Assembly: GCA_045649825.1 (NCBI GenBank)
Contig: JAZRQO010000013.1
Span: 1-64,000, forward strand
From: RGIG9115 sp045649825
GTDB lineage: Bacteria > Bacillota > Clostridia > UBA1381
Reading direction: 5' to 3'
Length of the DNA: 64,000 nt
Every line of letters starts with the position of its first letter. Positions within the stretch are counted from its first letter, which is position 1. A program made the position numbers and the translations under genes. Below the pieces are notes generated by a model. It did not search any database, was not told the DNA's origin, and saw only the letters and a list, made by a program, of their open reading frames with translations. Of the stretch, positions 23,506-32,900 are shown one piece after another.

Positions 23506-25401
23506 TCAGTTACATTTATAGACTTCCGCCCCGTATGGGGGAACGTCGAGCCAGAACACTCCGCTTTGGGAGGTGTGAACTCCGCTTTTCGTTTCTATTT
23601 CCTTTATTCCGATACGACCTGCGTCGAGACGAATTTTTTCGTATGTTTCTGAGAAATTAACAGCAACTATATATTTTTCATTACCTTTATATCTTGCAAA
23701 GGCGAACACATTTCCGATAGTATACAAGCTCTCAAATTCTCCGTCAGTGAATGCTTCAGAAGAATTACGGAGCTTTATCCATTTTCGGAACTCACATGAG
23801 TAGGTATTGTCCGTATTTCCCCAATCAAAGCAACGCCTGCAGGAGGGGTCTGCAAAGCCCTCCATTCCCGTTTCGTCACCGTAATATATACAGGGAACAC
23901 CCGGGAGTGTCATCTGCAGTGCCGTTGAAAGTATAGCACGCTTTTCAGCCTTTTCCCGTACGTCCTGAGGTAAGCGGTATGCTGCCTGTTCGCAGCGGTT
24001 TTGGGGTTTGTACCCGTCTGTAACAGCCATGAGTAATCTTTCTATATCGTGGCTTGACAACATATTAAGGCAGGCATAAAACGCCTCCCGTGGATAATTC
24101 TCCTTAAGGCTCATAATACGTCGGGACAAACCTTCCGCATCTATTGTCCCAAGGCTTGCACCGATTATTGCATTGCGAAGAGGATAGTTCATAACAGAGT
24201 CAAGCTCCGAGCCTAAGAAATACTCTCTTTCCTCACCGTAGCTAACCTTGTTTGAGGCATCCTCCCATACTTCACCGATTAAAACAGAGGCTTCTGATAC
24301 GGATTTTACTCCCTTACGCAGGAGCTTTACAAAAAATCCGGGAAGCTCATCCACCACATCAAGCCGCCAGCCCGAAGCCCCAAGACGGAGCCATTTTTTT
24401 ATGATTGAATTTTCGCTTGTTACTATATAATCCTGAAAGGATTTGCTTGATTCCTCTGTGTGGGGCAAAGTTTTCATTCCCCACCAGCACTCATATTCAT
24501 CACGATTAGCACCGAAACGGAACCAATCGTAGTAGGGCGAGCTTTCGCTCTGATATGCACCAACGCTGTCATACTCACCGTTTTTATTGAAATACTTTGA
24601 GTTACTTCCCGTGTGGTTGAAAACTCCGTCGAGAATGATTTTTATCCCCTGCTTATCTGCTGATTTGCAGAGATTTACAAAATCCTCTTCCGCTCCCAGG
24701 GTTTCATCAATAAGCTCATAATCACCCGTGTCATAGCGGTGGTTTGAGTATGCCTTAAAAATGGGGTTTAAGTATATAACCGAAATGCCAAGCTCCTTTA
24801 AATAATGGAGCTTTTTTTCAATGCCTTTCAGGTTACCGCCGAAAAAGTCGTTTGACAGATATTCCCCGCCAAACTCTTCAGGGGTACAGAACGGCTCATC
24901 ACCCCAGTTACGCCTTATTATGTCGGTACGGGTTCCTGAAAACTCACCGTTTTCGTTCCCGTTATAAAACCTGTCGGGGAATATCTGATACGCCACACCC
25001 TTTCTGAACCATTCGGGGGTTTTGTAGTCTGCAGAATACACTGTTATCTGATAAAGGCACTTTGGCATTTCATTAACTGCTTCGCCAATTCCGCCAAGAC
25101 ATTCACCGTTATTTCCGTAAAAGGTGCAGCCTTTGTCATTTTTTATCTCAAACCAATATCGTACAACACAGGGCGTTTCAGGTGCAGTAAATGTGCAGGC
25201 ATAAATGCTCGCCTCCGACAGGGTACAGGTATACACCATATCCCTGTATTCCCTGCTCCCGTTGGTTTCCGTCACACACTGAACGCTGTGAGGTATTCCG
25301 CCGCCTGTTACAGACAAACGGAGAGTTATTTCCGTCCCCGTCTTAACTGCACCAAAAGGTAATCTGTAAAAATCATTATGGGAATTGTGCTCAATTACCA
25401 T
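23506..25401 (-). CDS. GH13 alpha-amylase-family glycosidase (neopullulanase-like)
   Basis: This 631-aa enzyme has an N-terminal beta-sandwich (about 1-120), a GH13 barrel with VAYQIFPDRFYNGN, then the conserved regions GVFNHTG, GWRLDVVDELP (nucleophile Asp), GEVWEDA (acid Glu) and NMLSSHDIERL, and a C-terminal beta domain. The architecture fits cyclomaltodextrinase/neopullulanase/maltogenic amylase. It has no signal peptide, so it probably works on internal maltodextrins from glycogen. ATG 25401 is chosen because the upstream TTG at 25422 lies in a hairpin after glgP. It is the last gene of a glgA-glgP-GH13 run. Confidence 0.88.
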   Translation of the reverse strand: MVIEHNSHNDFYRLPFGAVKTGTEITLRLSVTGGGIPHSVQCVTETNGSREYRDMVYTCTLSEASIYACTFTAPETPCVVRYWFEIKNDKGCTFYGNNGECLGGIGEAVNEMPKCLYQITVYSADYKTPEWFRKGVAYQIFPDRFYNGNENGEFSGTRTDIIRRNWGDEPFCTPEEFGGEYLSNDFFGGNLKGIEKKLHYLKELGISVIYLNPIFKAYSNHRYDTGDYELIDETLGAEEDFVNLCKSADKQGIKIILDGVFNHTGSNSKYFNKNGEYDSVGAYQSESSPYYDWFRFGANRDEYECWWGMKTLPHTEESSKSFQDYIVTSENSIIKKWLRLGASGWRLDVVDELPGFFVKLLRKGVKSVSEASVLIGEVWEDASNKVSYGEEREYFLGSELDSVMNYPLRNAIIGASLGTIDAEGLSRRIMSLKENYPREAFYACLNMLSSHDIERLLMAVTDGYKPQNRCEQAAYRLPQDVREKAEKRAILSTALQMTLPGVPCIYYGDETGMEGFADPSCRRCFDWGNTDNTYSCEFRKWIKLRNSSEAFTDGEFESLYTIGNVFAFARYKGNEKYIVAVNFSETYEKIRLDAGRIGIKEIETKSGVHTSQSGVFWLDVPPYGAEVYKCN

Positions 25402-25420
25402 TTCTTCACCACTTTCAAAC

Positions 25421-25448
25421 AAAGGCTGCCCATAATAAGACAGCCTTT
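25421..25448 (-). terminator. Hairpin between glgP and GH13 gene
   Basis: AAAGGCTG and CAGCCTTT arms with a 12-nt loop lie downstream of glgP on the minus strand, possibly reducing expression of the next gene. Confidence 0.5.
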
Positions 25449-25455
25449 ATTTTAA

Positions 25456-27921
25456 TTATTTGCTTTTCATTGGAGTAAGCTTCCAGATTTTTTCATTATA
25501 TTCCTTAATCGTTCTGTCACTTGAGAAGAAGCCTGACATTGCAGTATTCATAATAGCCTTTTCAAGCCACTTTTCACGGTTTGTGTAAAGGGCTGAAAGC
25601 TCCTGATGAGTGTCCATATACGCTTCAAAGTCACGGATTACCATATAGTTATCCGCATAGCCGTAATCTCCATACATAAGAGTCTGATACAGGTCGCGGA
25701 AAATCTGACTGTTCTGAGTAAAGGGGCAATCCAGAAGGTCGTTTAGTACCTGACGAAGCTCGCCATTGTTACCATATATGGTCTGAACCTCGGAATTGTC
25801 GTTAAAGCGAAGGCGTGCGGCAACCTCGTCGGCAGTAAGACCGAAGATGTATATGTTGTCACTTCCCACCTGCTCAAGCATTTCCACGTTTGCACCGTCG
25901 AGAGTTCCGATTGTGATTGCACCGTTTAGCATAAACTTCATATTACCTGTTCCCGAAGCTTCTTTACCTGCAGTTGAAATCTGCTCGGAAATGTCTGCCG
26001 CAACGATTAATTTTTCTGCGATGGAAACGCTGTAGTTCTCAAGGAATACCACTTTGATTTTTCCGCCGATTGAAGCATCGTTGTTAATCATATCGGCAAC
26101 AGAGTTTATAAGCTTGATTATAAGCTTTGCACGGGCATAACCGGGAGCTGCCTTTGCGGCAAAGATATATGTTTTGGGATAGTATTCAAGACCCGGGTTT
26201 GCCTTAATGCGGTTGTATTCCGCCATAATATGAAGCACGTTCATAAGCTGACGCTTATACTCGTGAAGTCGCTTACTCTGAACGTCAAAGATAGAGTCGG
26301 GATTTACTTCTATGCCGTTATTTTCTTTGATATATTCGGCAAGGTTTTCCTTATTCTTACGCTTGATTGCGTCAAACTTAGCCTGGAACTCGGGGTCCTT
26401 TGCAAAGTCTGCAAGGTTTTTAAGCTCGCTACTGTCTTTAAGCCACTTCTTACCGATTGTTTTTGTAATAAGGTCGGCAAGGTCGGGGTTACAGTTTGAA
26501 ATCCAGCGTCTGAATGTGATACCGTTTGTGATTGCGTGGAATCTGTCGGTATCCAGGCGGTAGTAATCTGCAAAAATATCATTTACGAGGATTTCGGTGT
26601 GGAGCTTGGAAACGCCGTTTACTGCAAAGCAGGTTGCAAGACAGATATTTGCCATAAACACCTGACCGTCGGCGATAATTGCCATCCACTTATGCTTTCC
26701 GGGATCCCCGGGGTAAACCTCATTAAGGTATTCCATAAGACGTCTGTTCATTTCCTCGGTAATCATATGAATTCTGGGAAGCACACGTCTGTACATATCA
26801 ACAGGCCACTTTTCAAGAGCTTCACTCATAACGGTGTGGTTTGTGTATGCAAAAACCTTGCGAACAATACCCATTGCCTCGTCCCATCCAAGACCTTCTT
26901 CGTCCATAAGAAGACGCATAAGCTCGGGGATTGCAAGAGTTGGATGTGTGTCGTTTATGTGAAGCACAACCTTTTCGGGGAGCTTTGAAAAGTCGTTGCC
27001 GTTACGTTCCTTGAACTCGCGGAGTATCCATTGAAGTGTGGCAGAAACAAGGAAATACTGCTGCTTAAGACGAAGCTCCTTACCCTCGGTATGGTTATCT
27101 TCGGGGTAGAGTACCTTTGAAATAACCTCTGCAAGCTGACGTTCTTCAACGGCACGTGCGTAGTTACCGCTGTTGAACTCATGCATATTCATAACGTCGG
27201 GAGATTTTGCACTCCAGAGTCTTAACTTGTTTACTATGTTTGAATCGTAGCCGCAAAGGGGTACGTCGTAGGGCATAGCGAGGATAGTGTGGCTGTTCTC
27301 GTAACGGAATGAGAACTGACCGTTGTACCAGTCGGTATACACATTTCCGCCGAACTTAACCTCAACTGTTTCCTCGGGGCGGGGTACTTCCCACACGTTA
27401 CCGCCCTCAAGCCAGGGGTCGGGAAGCTCTGTCTGATAACCGTCAACGATTTTTTGCTTGAAGAGACCGTATTCATAACGGATGGTACATCCGTATGCGG
27501 GAAGGTCGAGGGTTGTGAGTGAGTCGATAAAGCAAGCCGCAAGTCTGCCAAGACCGCCATTACCGAGACCTGCATCATTTTCAAGCTCTACAATATCCTC
27601 CATTTTGTAACCAAGGTCCGCAAGCGCTGCCTTGAAATCACCCGTTTGCATAAGGTTTAACACGTTTGTGGAAAGGAGTCTGCCCATAAGGAACTCGAAT
27701 GAGAGGTAGTAAAGCTTTTTATTACCGTCTCTTTTGATTGTTTTATGGGATTTAGACCAACGCTCCATTATCTTGTCACGTGCGGTGAGAGCGCAGGCTG
27801 TGTAAATCATTTTGGGAGTTGCCTCCTCCATTGTTTTACCAAAGTGACGCTCCACCTTGCCTATAATTTCATTTTTTACTGCTTCCTGAGAAGCAGTGAG
27901 CTTCTTTTTTGTTTGTGCCAA
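25456..27921 (-). CDS. glgP: Glycogen/starch phosphorylase
   Basis: This 821-aa PLP enzyme releases glucose-1-phosphate from alpha-1,4-glucans. It has the family start LYYLSFEFLMGRLL, the central WLEGGNVWEVPR, and the PLP-lysine region KEASGTGNMKFMLNGAITIGTLDGANVEM near residue 660. The length is standard. Translation begins at TTG 27921 behind AAAGGAA; no in-frame ATG near the start fits. It begins 15 nt after the glgA stop, so synthesis and breakdown genes share an mRNA. Confidence 0.96.
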   Translation of the reverse strand: MAQTKKKLTASQEAVKNEIIGKVERHFGKTMEEATPKMIYTACALTARDKIMERWSKSHKTIKRDGNKKLYYLSFEFLMGRLLSTNVLNLMQTGDFKAALADLGYKMEDIVELENDAGLGNGGLGRLAACFIDSLTTLDLPAYGCTIRYEYGLFKQKIVDGYQTELPDPWLEGGNVWEVPRPEETVEVKFGGNVYTDWYNGQFSFRYENSHTILAMPYDVPLCGYDSNIVNKLRLWSAKSPDVMNMHEFNSGNYARAVEERQLAEVISKVLYPEDNHTEGKELRLKQQYFLVSATLQWILREFKERNGNDFSKLPEKVVLHINDTHPTLAIPELMRLLMDEEGLGWDEAMGIVRKVFAYTNHTVMSEALEKWPVDMYRRVLPRIHMITEEMNRRLMEYLNEVYPGDPGKHKWMAIIADGQVFMANICLATCFAVNGVSKLHTEILVNDIFADYYRLDTDRFHAITNGITFRRWISNCNPDLADLITKTIGKKWLKDSSELKNLADFAKDPEFQAKFDAIKRKNKENLAEYIKENNGIEVNPDSIFDVQSKRLHEYKRQLMNVLHIMAEYNRIKANPGLEYYPKTYIFAAKAAPGYARAKLIIKLINSVADMINNDASIGGKIKVVFLENYSVSIAEKLIVAADISEQISTAGKEASGTGNMKFMLNGAITIGTLDGANVEMLEQVGSDNIYIFGLTADEVAARLRFNDNSEVQTIYGNNGELRQVLNDLLDCPFTQNSQIFRDLYQTLMYGDYGYADNYMVIRDFEAYMDTHQELSALYTNREKWLEKAIMNTAMSGFFSSDRTIKEYNEKIWKLTPMKSK

Positions 27922-27936
27922 TTTATTTCATTCCTT

Positions 27937-29367
27937 TCAAAGACTTTCATACATTCTTATATATTTATCCGCCGAAACGTCCCACGAATAGTCGGATTTC
28001 ATTGCAGCGTTGATTAACTTTCGCCATTCCTTTTGCCTGTTGTAGTAAATATCCATTGCGTAATAGATAACACTGAGCATATCCTCCGCATTATAGTTTG
28101 TGAAGGAGAAGCCGTTGCCCTCGCCTGTGTATTCGTTATAGGGAACAACCGTGTCTTTAAGTCCGCCTGTTTCACGGACTATAGGCAGTGTTCCGTAGCG
28201 GAGGCTTATCAGCTGTGACAAGCCACATGGTTCAAACCGTGACGGCATTAAAAACGCATCGCTTGCCGCATAGATTTTATGTGACATCTCGTTTGAGAAG
28301 TAAATGCATGCCGCAACCTGATTGGGTGCCTGCCATGCATAGTGGCGGAACAGGTTTTCGTACTGCTCATCACCCGTGCCGAGAATTACAAGCTGAGCAC
28401 CTGATTCAATCAGTCTGTCCATTGCGCAGGCTACAAGGTCAAAGCCTTTCTGGTCGGTAAGGCGTGACACTATACCGATAAGCATTTTGTCGGGATTAAC
28501 CTCAAGGCCAAGTTCTGCCTGGAGTGCAGTTTTGTTGTTCACCTTTTCCTTGAACACGTTTCGCATATTGTAGTTAAAGGGTATGAATTTATCCGTACGG
28601 CTGTTCCAGTCGTCATAGGAAATACCGTTCACAATTCCCACAAGGTCGTTTTCCCTTGCCCTCATAATACCGTCCAAGCCTTCACCGTATTCCGCTGTTG
28701 TAATCTCACGGGCATAGGTTTCGCTCACGGTGGAAATTTTGCTCGCATACACAAGGCCGCCCTTTAAAAGGTTTGCATCCTTATAGAATTCAAGCTTATC
28801 CCCCGTATAGTAGTAGTCGGATATACCCATTATATCCTTAACCTCGTCAATACCCCATCTGCCCTGGAATTTAAGGTTATGAACTGTCATAACGGTTTTT
28901 ATGCCGCGGTAGAACTCGTTATCATAAAAAGTGTCAAGCAAAACGGGTACTGCACCTGTTTGCCAGTCGTTACAGTGGATAACGTCGGGGCGAAAACCGA
29001 TTGTGGGAAGAACGGATAGGACTGCTTTTGAGAAAAACACGAACTTTTCCGCATCAAGGTGGATATAGTCGTAAGGCTTATCGCCGTTAAAATAAAACTC
29101 GTTATCTATAAAATAATAAGTTACTCCGCCGTATATAAGCTTCATAATGCCGCAGTACTGCTTACGCCACGCAACATCTATATAGATGTGGCCAACGTAT
29201 TCCATACCGTCCCTGTACTGCTGAGGAATACATCTATACAGTGGCAGAATAACCCGTGTATCAACATTTTTATCGCATAATACCTTTGGTAGTGAACCCG
29301 CAACGTCACCAAGACCTCCCGTTTTCACAAATGGAGCCGCCTCCGAAGTAGCAAATAGAACTTTCAT
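27937..29367 (-). CDS. glgA: Glycogen synthase (ADP-glucose type)
   Basis: This 476-aa GT5 enzyme extends glycogen chains using ADP-glucose. It has the N-terminal KTGGLGDVAGSLPK substrate-binding motif (about residue 15), HCNDWQTGAVPVL (about 130), and the C-terminal RFEPCGLSQLISLRYGTLPIVR. The start at 29367 has GAGAGGAG, whereas a longer frame from 29403 does not. It heads the glgA-glgP-GH13 operon; glgC and glgB are not in the window. A good promoter lies at 29418-29446. Confidence 0.95.
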   Translation of the reverse strand: MKVLFATSEAAPFVKTGGLGDVAGSLPKVLCDKNVDTRVILPLYRCIPQQYRDGMEYVGHIYIDVAWRKQYCGIMKLIYGGVTYYFIDNEFYFNGDKPYDYIHLDAEKFVFFSKAVLSVLPTIGFRPDVIHCNDWQTGAVPVLLDTFYDNEFYRGIKTVMTVHNLKFQGRWGIDEVKDIMGISDYYYTGDKLEFYKDANLLKGGLVYASKISTVSETYAREITTAEYGEGLDGIMRARENDLVGIVNGISYDDWNSRTDKFIPFNYNMRNVFKEKVNNKTALQAELGLEVNPDKMLIGIVSRLTDQKGFDLVACAMDRLIESGAQLVILGTGDEQYENLFRHYAWQAPNQVAACIYFSNEMSHKIYAASDAFLMPSRFEPCGLSQLISLRYGTLPIVRETGGLKDTVVPYNEYTGEGNGFSFTNYNAEDMLSVIYYAMDIYYNRQKEWRKLINAAMKSDYSWDVSADKYIRMYESL

Positions 29368-29417
29368 ACGTATAACTCCTCTCTTTAAGCCCGGGCATAC
29401 CAAGCCTATGATATTTT

Positions 29418-29446
29418 AGTATATCACAATTTATACATATTGTAAA
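29418..29446 (-). promoter_or_regulatory. glgA promoter
   Basis: On the minus strand TTTACA (29446-29441) and TATACT (29423-29418) are spaced 17 bp. Confidence 0.75.
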
Positions 29447-29522
29447 CCCTAATCGTATATTTTGGGATAAATTGATAAAAAACCGTCATATTTTTACAAT
29501 ATATTGGTCTTAAAAATTTATA

Positions 29523-29551
29523 TTGACTATTTAGGGGTTTTGTGATATTAT
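29523..29551 (+). promoter_or_regulatory. Promoter of cobalamin-riboswitch operon
   Basis: TTGACT (29523-29528) and TATTAT (29546-29551) are spaced 17 bp, about 20 nt before the riboswitch. Confidence 0.75.
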
Positions 29552-29574
29552 TTATACATAAAATTAAATATTCA

Positions 29575-29795
29575 CACAAAGTGTTTCTTATGCCGAGTGG
29601 GCATAAGAAATGAAAAGGGAAACGGGTGAGAATCCCGTACGATACCTGTCGCTGTATGTACCGTATTTGTATTGCCGTCGGCGAAAGCCGGTCATTGGGA
29701 AACTGAGAAGGCTGTGCAATGCAAGCTTGAGAAAACCTCATAGCGGTATAAGTCAGAAGACCTGCTTTGATGCCGATAAACGGTATTTTTATTCT
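29575..29795 (+). promoter_or_regulatory. Cobalamin riboswitch
   Basis: The conserved core is visible in order: GGGAAACGGGTGAGAATCCC (29618-29637), CTGTCGC, the ACTGAGAAGG and GCAATGC junction strands, and the B12 box AAGTCAGAAGACCTGC (29749-29764). The P1-distal GCCGTCGGCGAAAGCCGG arm is also present. It binds adenosyl- or other cobalamins. With the downstream terminator it should switch off the six-gene operon when B12 is plentiful. Minus-strand reading frames across it are chance. Confidence 0.95.
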
Positions 29796-29828
29796 TTCGG
29801 GATAATTTGTGAAAGACACAGGAATAAC

Positions 29829-29866
29829 AGCTGTGGCAATTTTAAATAATTGCCGCAGCTTTTTTG
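29829..29866 (+). terminator. Riboswitch-controlled terminator
   Basis: AGCTGTGGCAATT (29829-29841) faces AATTGCCGCAGCT (29848-29860), followed by a T-run. The sequence TTGCGGCAGC just after the T-run can pair with TGCCGC of the stem and could form a competing structure. Confidence 0.88.
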
Positions 29867-29945
29867 TTGCGGCAGCGGAGGTGAATCTTTTAAAAAACCG
29901 TGTCTCACAGGTTATGAGATGAATATTTAATAAGGAGTTTTTCAT

Positions 29946-32900
29946 ATGAAAAAAAGAATTTTAGTATTTTTTGTAGTTTTAACAGTTTTATTTTCCTGCA
30001 TGCCTCAAAGCTTTGCGATGGATAATATATCATCCGTTACTGTAAGCTTTACGGCACAGGCAGACGGAGCTTTTTTGCTTGCACCGCAGTTTGATACACA
30101 AGTCAGCTGTGATTTTGCAGAGAGTTTTGGATATACCGACTCAGTATCGGGAGTTTCAGCACTTGATGTGCTTGTAATGGCTCATAAAATTAAATATGGC
30201 GACAGCTTTACAGCTCAATCTGCACCAAACTATCTTACAGTTCCGGAAAGCGGATTTATATCAAAGCTTTTCGGCATACAAACATCCGCCAGCGGATTTA
30301 TTATAAATGGTGCCTTTCCCCACGACGGCACAATGAGCTCTTGGGGATATAACGGAACAACCGTTACAACTCATCAGATTTATGACGGCGATATGGCAGA
30401 ATTTTTTATATATCAGGATGCTGCATATTGGGCTGATGAAATTGCATGGCTTGACGAGGATGACGAGATTATTACAGCTCCCGGCGGGGATGTTGAGCTT
30501 ACCTTAAAAAGCGTAACACAAATGTACAGCTCTTCATATGTAAACAAAACGGCACTTCGTGCCATGGGTTCTGCAGTCGGCTCTGCACAGCTTGCTATGG
30601 TCGATACAGCAAGCGGAAGCCTCAATGCAATAGCAGACGCCGTAACTGACGCAGACGGAAAAGTAACCATTACCGCACCTGAAAATGCCGGTACATATTA
30701 TCTCACTGCATATATCCCCGAAAACGCCATTGGCGAGCCTTTAATTATGTCGCTTACAAAGCTCATTGTAAGCGGGGATGTTCCTGTTTACGGAGCCTAC
30801 GATCTTACGGCGCTTTGTGTTACGGACCTTACAAACAACCCTGCCGAAATAACACTTTCTCCACAATTTGATACAAATATTACTTCATATAAGACCGCTC
30901 CCGTGGTTTATGACAGTCTTGGATTTTTATATGTTAAGGCAACCGCAGCTGACTCTGAGGCAGTAATTACTGCTGAATGTAACTCAAAAACTGCAACTAT
31001 TACATCTGGAAACGGTTGGGGACTACTTACTTTTGCACTTCAAGGCGGTAAAAACAATACGGTTATCGTAACAGTTACAAACAACGAAGCCACTAAAACC
31101 TATACCGTAACTGTTCCTATGAAACCTTCTGCCAATACAGCCCCCTCACCTATAACCGCTGAGGTATCGGCAGAAATTTCAATTGGTGATACTTACAGCG
31201 TGAATCTGAGAGATTGCTTTGCCGATCCTGACGAGGTTGATACTCTCACTTACAAAGTTTCCGTGAACGGCACCGACGCAGAAACTGCTGAAACGGCGTA
31301 CACCTTTACACCTGACGCACCAGGGGCATATACTCTCCTGTTTACTGCACATGACGGAGCTGCCGACAGTTCTCCCTATACCGTAACGCTTACGGTTAAG
31401 CCTTACACGGAAATCACCATACCCTCAGACAGCACTCTGTATGTGGGAGAAAATCTACGTGGGGACTGGAGCTACAATTATTTCCTGCCCTTTAAGGAAT
31501 ACACTCCTGCAAAAACACAGGACAACGGCGACGGAACAACCACATATTTCTATAACCTTACAGGTAATAATGACAATAACATATTCAACTACCGAATAAG
31601 CGGCGAAAGCCATATAACCTATGCCGGAAAATTTGTAAAAATCGACGGCTTTTCTATGACTGTTACCGCAGAGGACCTTGCCACTGAGGGCAAAACCAAA
31701 ACAACTGCCGATAAAGATCCCCTTTCCAACAACGGATACAATGACGGCAATATATACCTTAACATAAACAAAAACGGACATCTTCTTATGGAAACAGGTG
31801 AAACCTACAAAATAGTTCCCCTCAGAAGATGGGAAATCATTGATACAACAGAAAACAACTACATAATCGAACCTGATTTCCATTACAGTGTTACAGGAAG
31901 TGCTGTCACAGTAGATGAAAACGGACTCATTACCGCAATAGAAGAAGGCTCTGCGATTGTGACGGTTACATATGATGCAATAAATGTAAACGGGTTTGTG
32001 GGCGGTCCGTTCTTCGGGGCAATATACCCTGAAAGTACAGGCGTTTTTGTTGTAACGGTTGGTAACAGCGGCGAAGTTATCGAATCTGACCTTGACAGTG
32101 AGTTTGATGTTGTATATTTTACGGGAGATAAAGGCTCATATACGATTGATACTGACGAAGATGTACAGGTTTTAAACCCTGTTACAGACACTGAATTTTC
32201 AGATGTTGCACCAAACGGTGACGGAACAGCCACCGTTCCCCTTAAAGAGGGCAGAAATATTGTGAAAACAGGAAACAACTACAGAGTAATTACCGCAAAA
32301 AAATTGAGCTACACTATAAATGGCGGGGAGACAGTACATCCCGGAGATGAAATAAGCATAACATTCGATACTGTATATTCCCCCGTTTCCAAGCTTGCGG
32401 GAGTATATAACCCTACCACGTCCATTCTCTACACAACCCCCGACGGTGCAACTGCAGGCAGCACGCCATCATCATATACCTTTGCTTCCGACACAAACAG
32501 TCAAACAGTTAAAAACCTTATCACACGAACAGAGGGCGAAGAGTGGGGGTCTAAAACATACACCTACACTTTAGCCGAAGCCCTGAAGGTACCTGCGGAC
32601 TGGAACCGTGACACGTACACCCTTACAGGCGGAACAACAGTAGCGTACGGATACGGCGATCCCTTCGGGAACCACAGAGGAATTACCTACGAAACAGGGA
32701 AAGCACCAAACGACAACTATGATATGAAGGAAGGATTTTTCGGTATACTTCCCGATATTGAAATCCCAGTGGTTGCCACTGCTTCACCCATAAGCTCAAT
32801 TACTGCAGACACAGAGGCGGCACAAACTGAATACTTTGCAGGGGACATATTCAGCCGTGAAAATCTGATTGTTACTGCAACATATGAAGACAACACAACT

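Noticed and set aside
29424..29945. Minus-strand 173-aa reading frame
   Set aside because: It spans the cobalamin riboswitch and its promoter, has no RBS and shows no family-like features.
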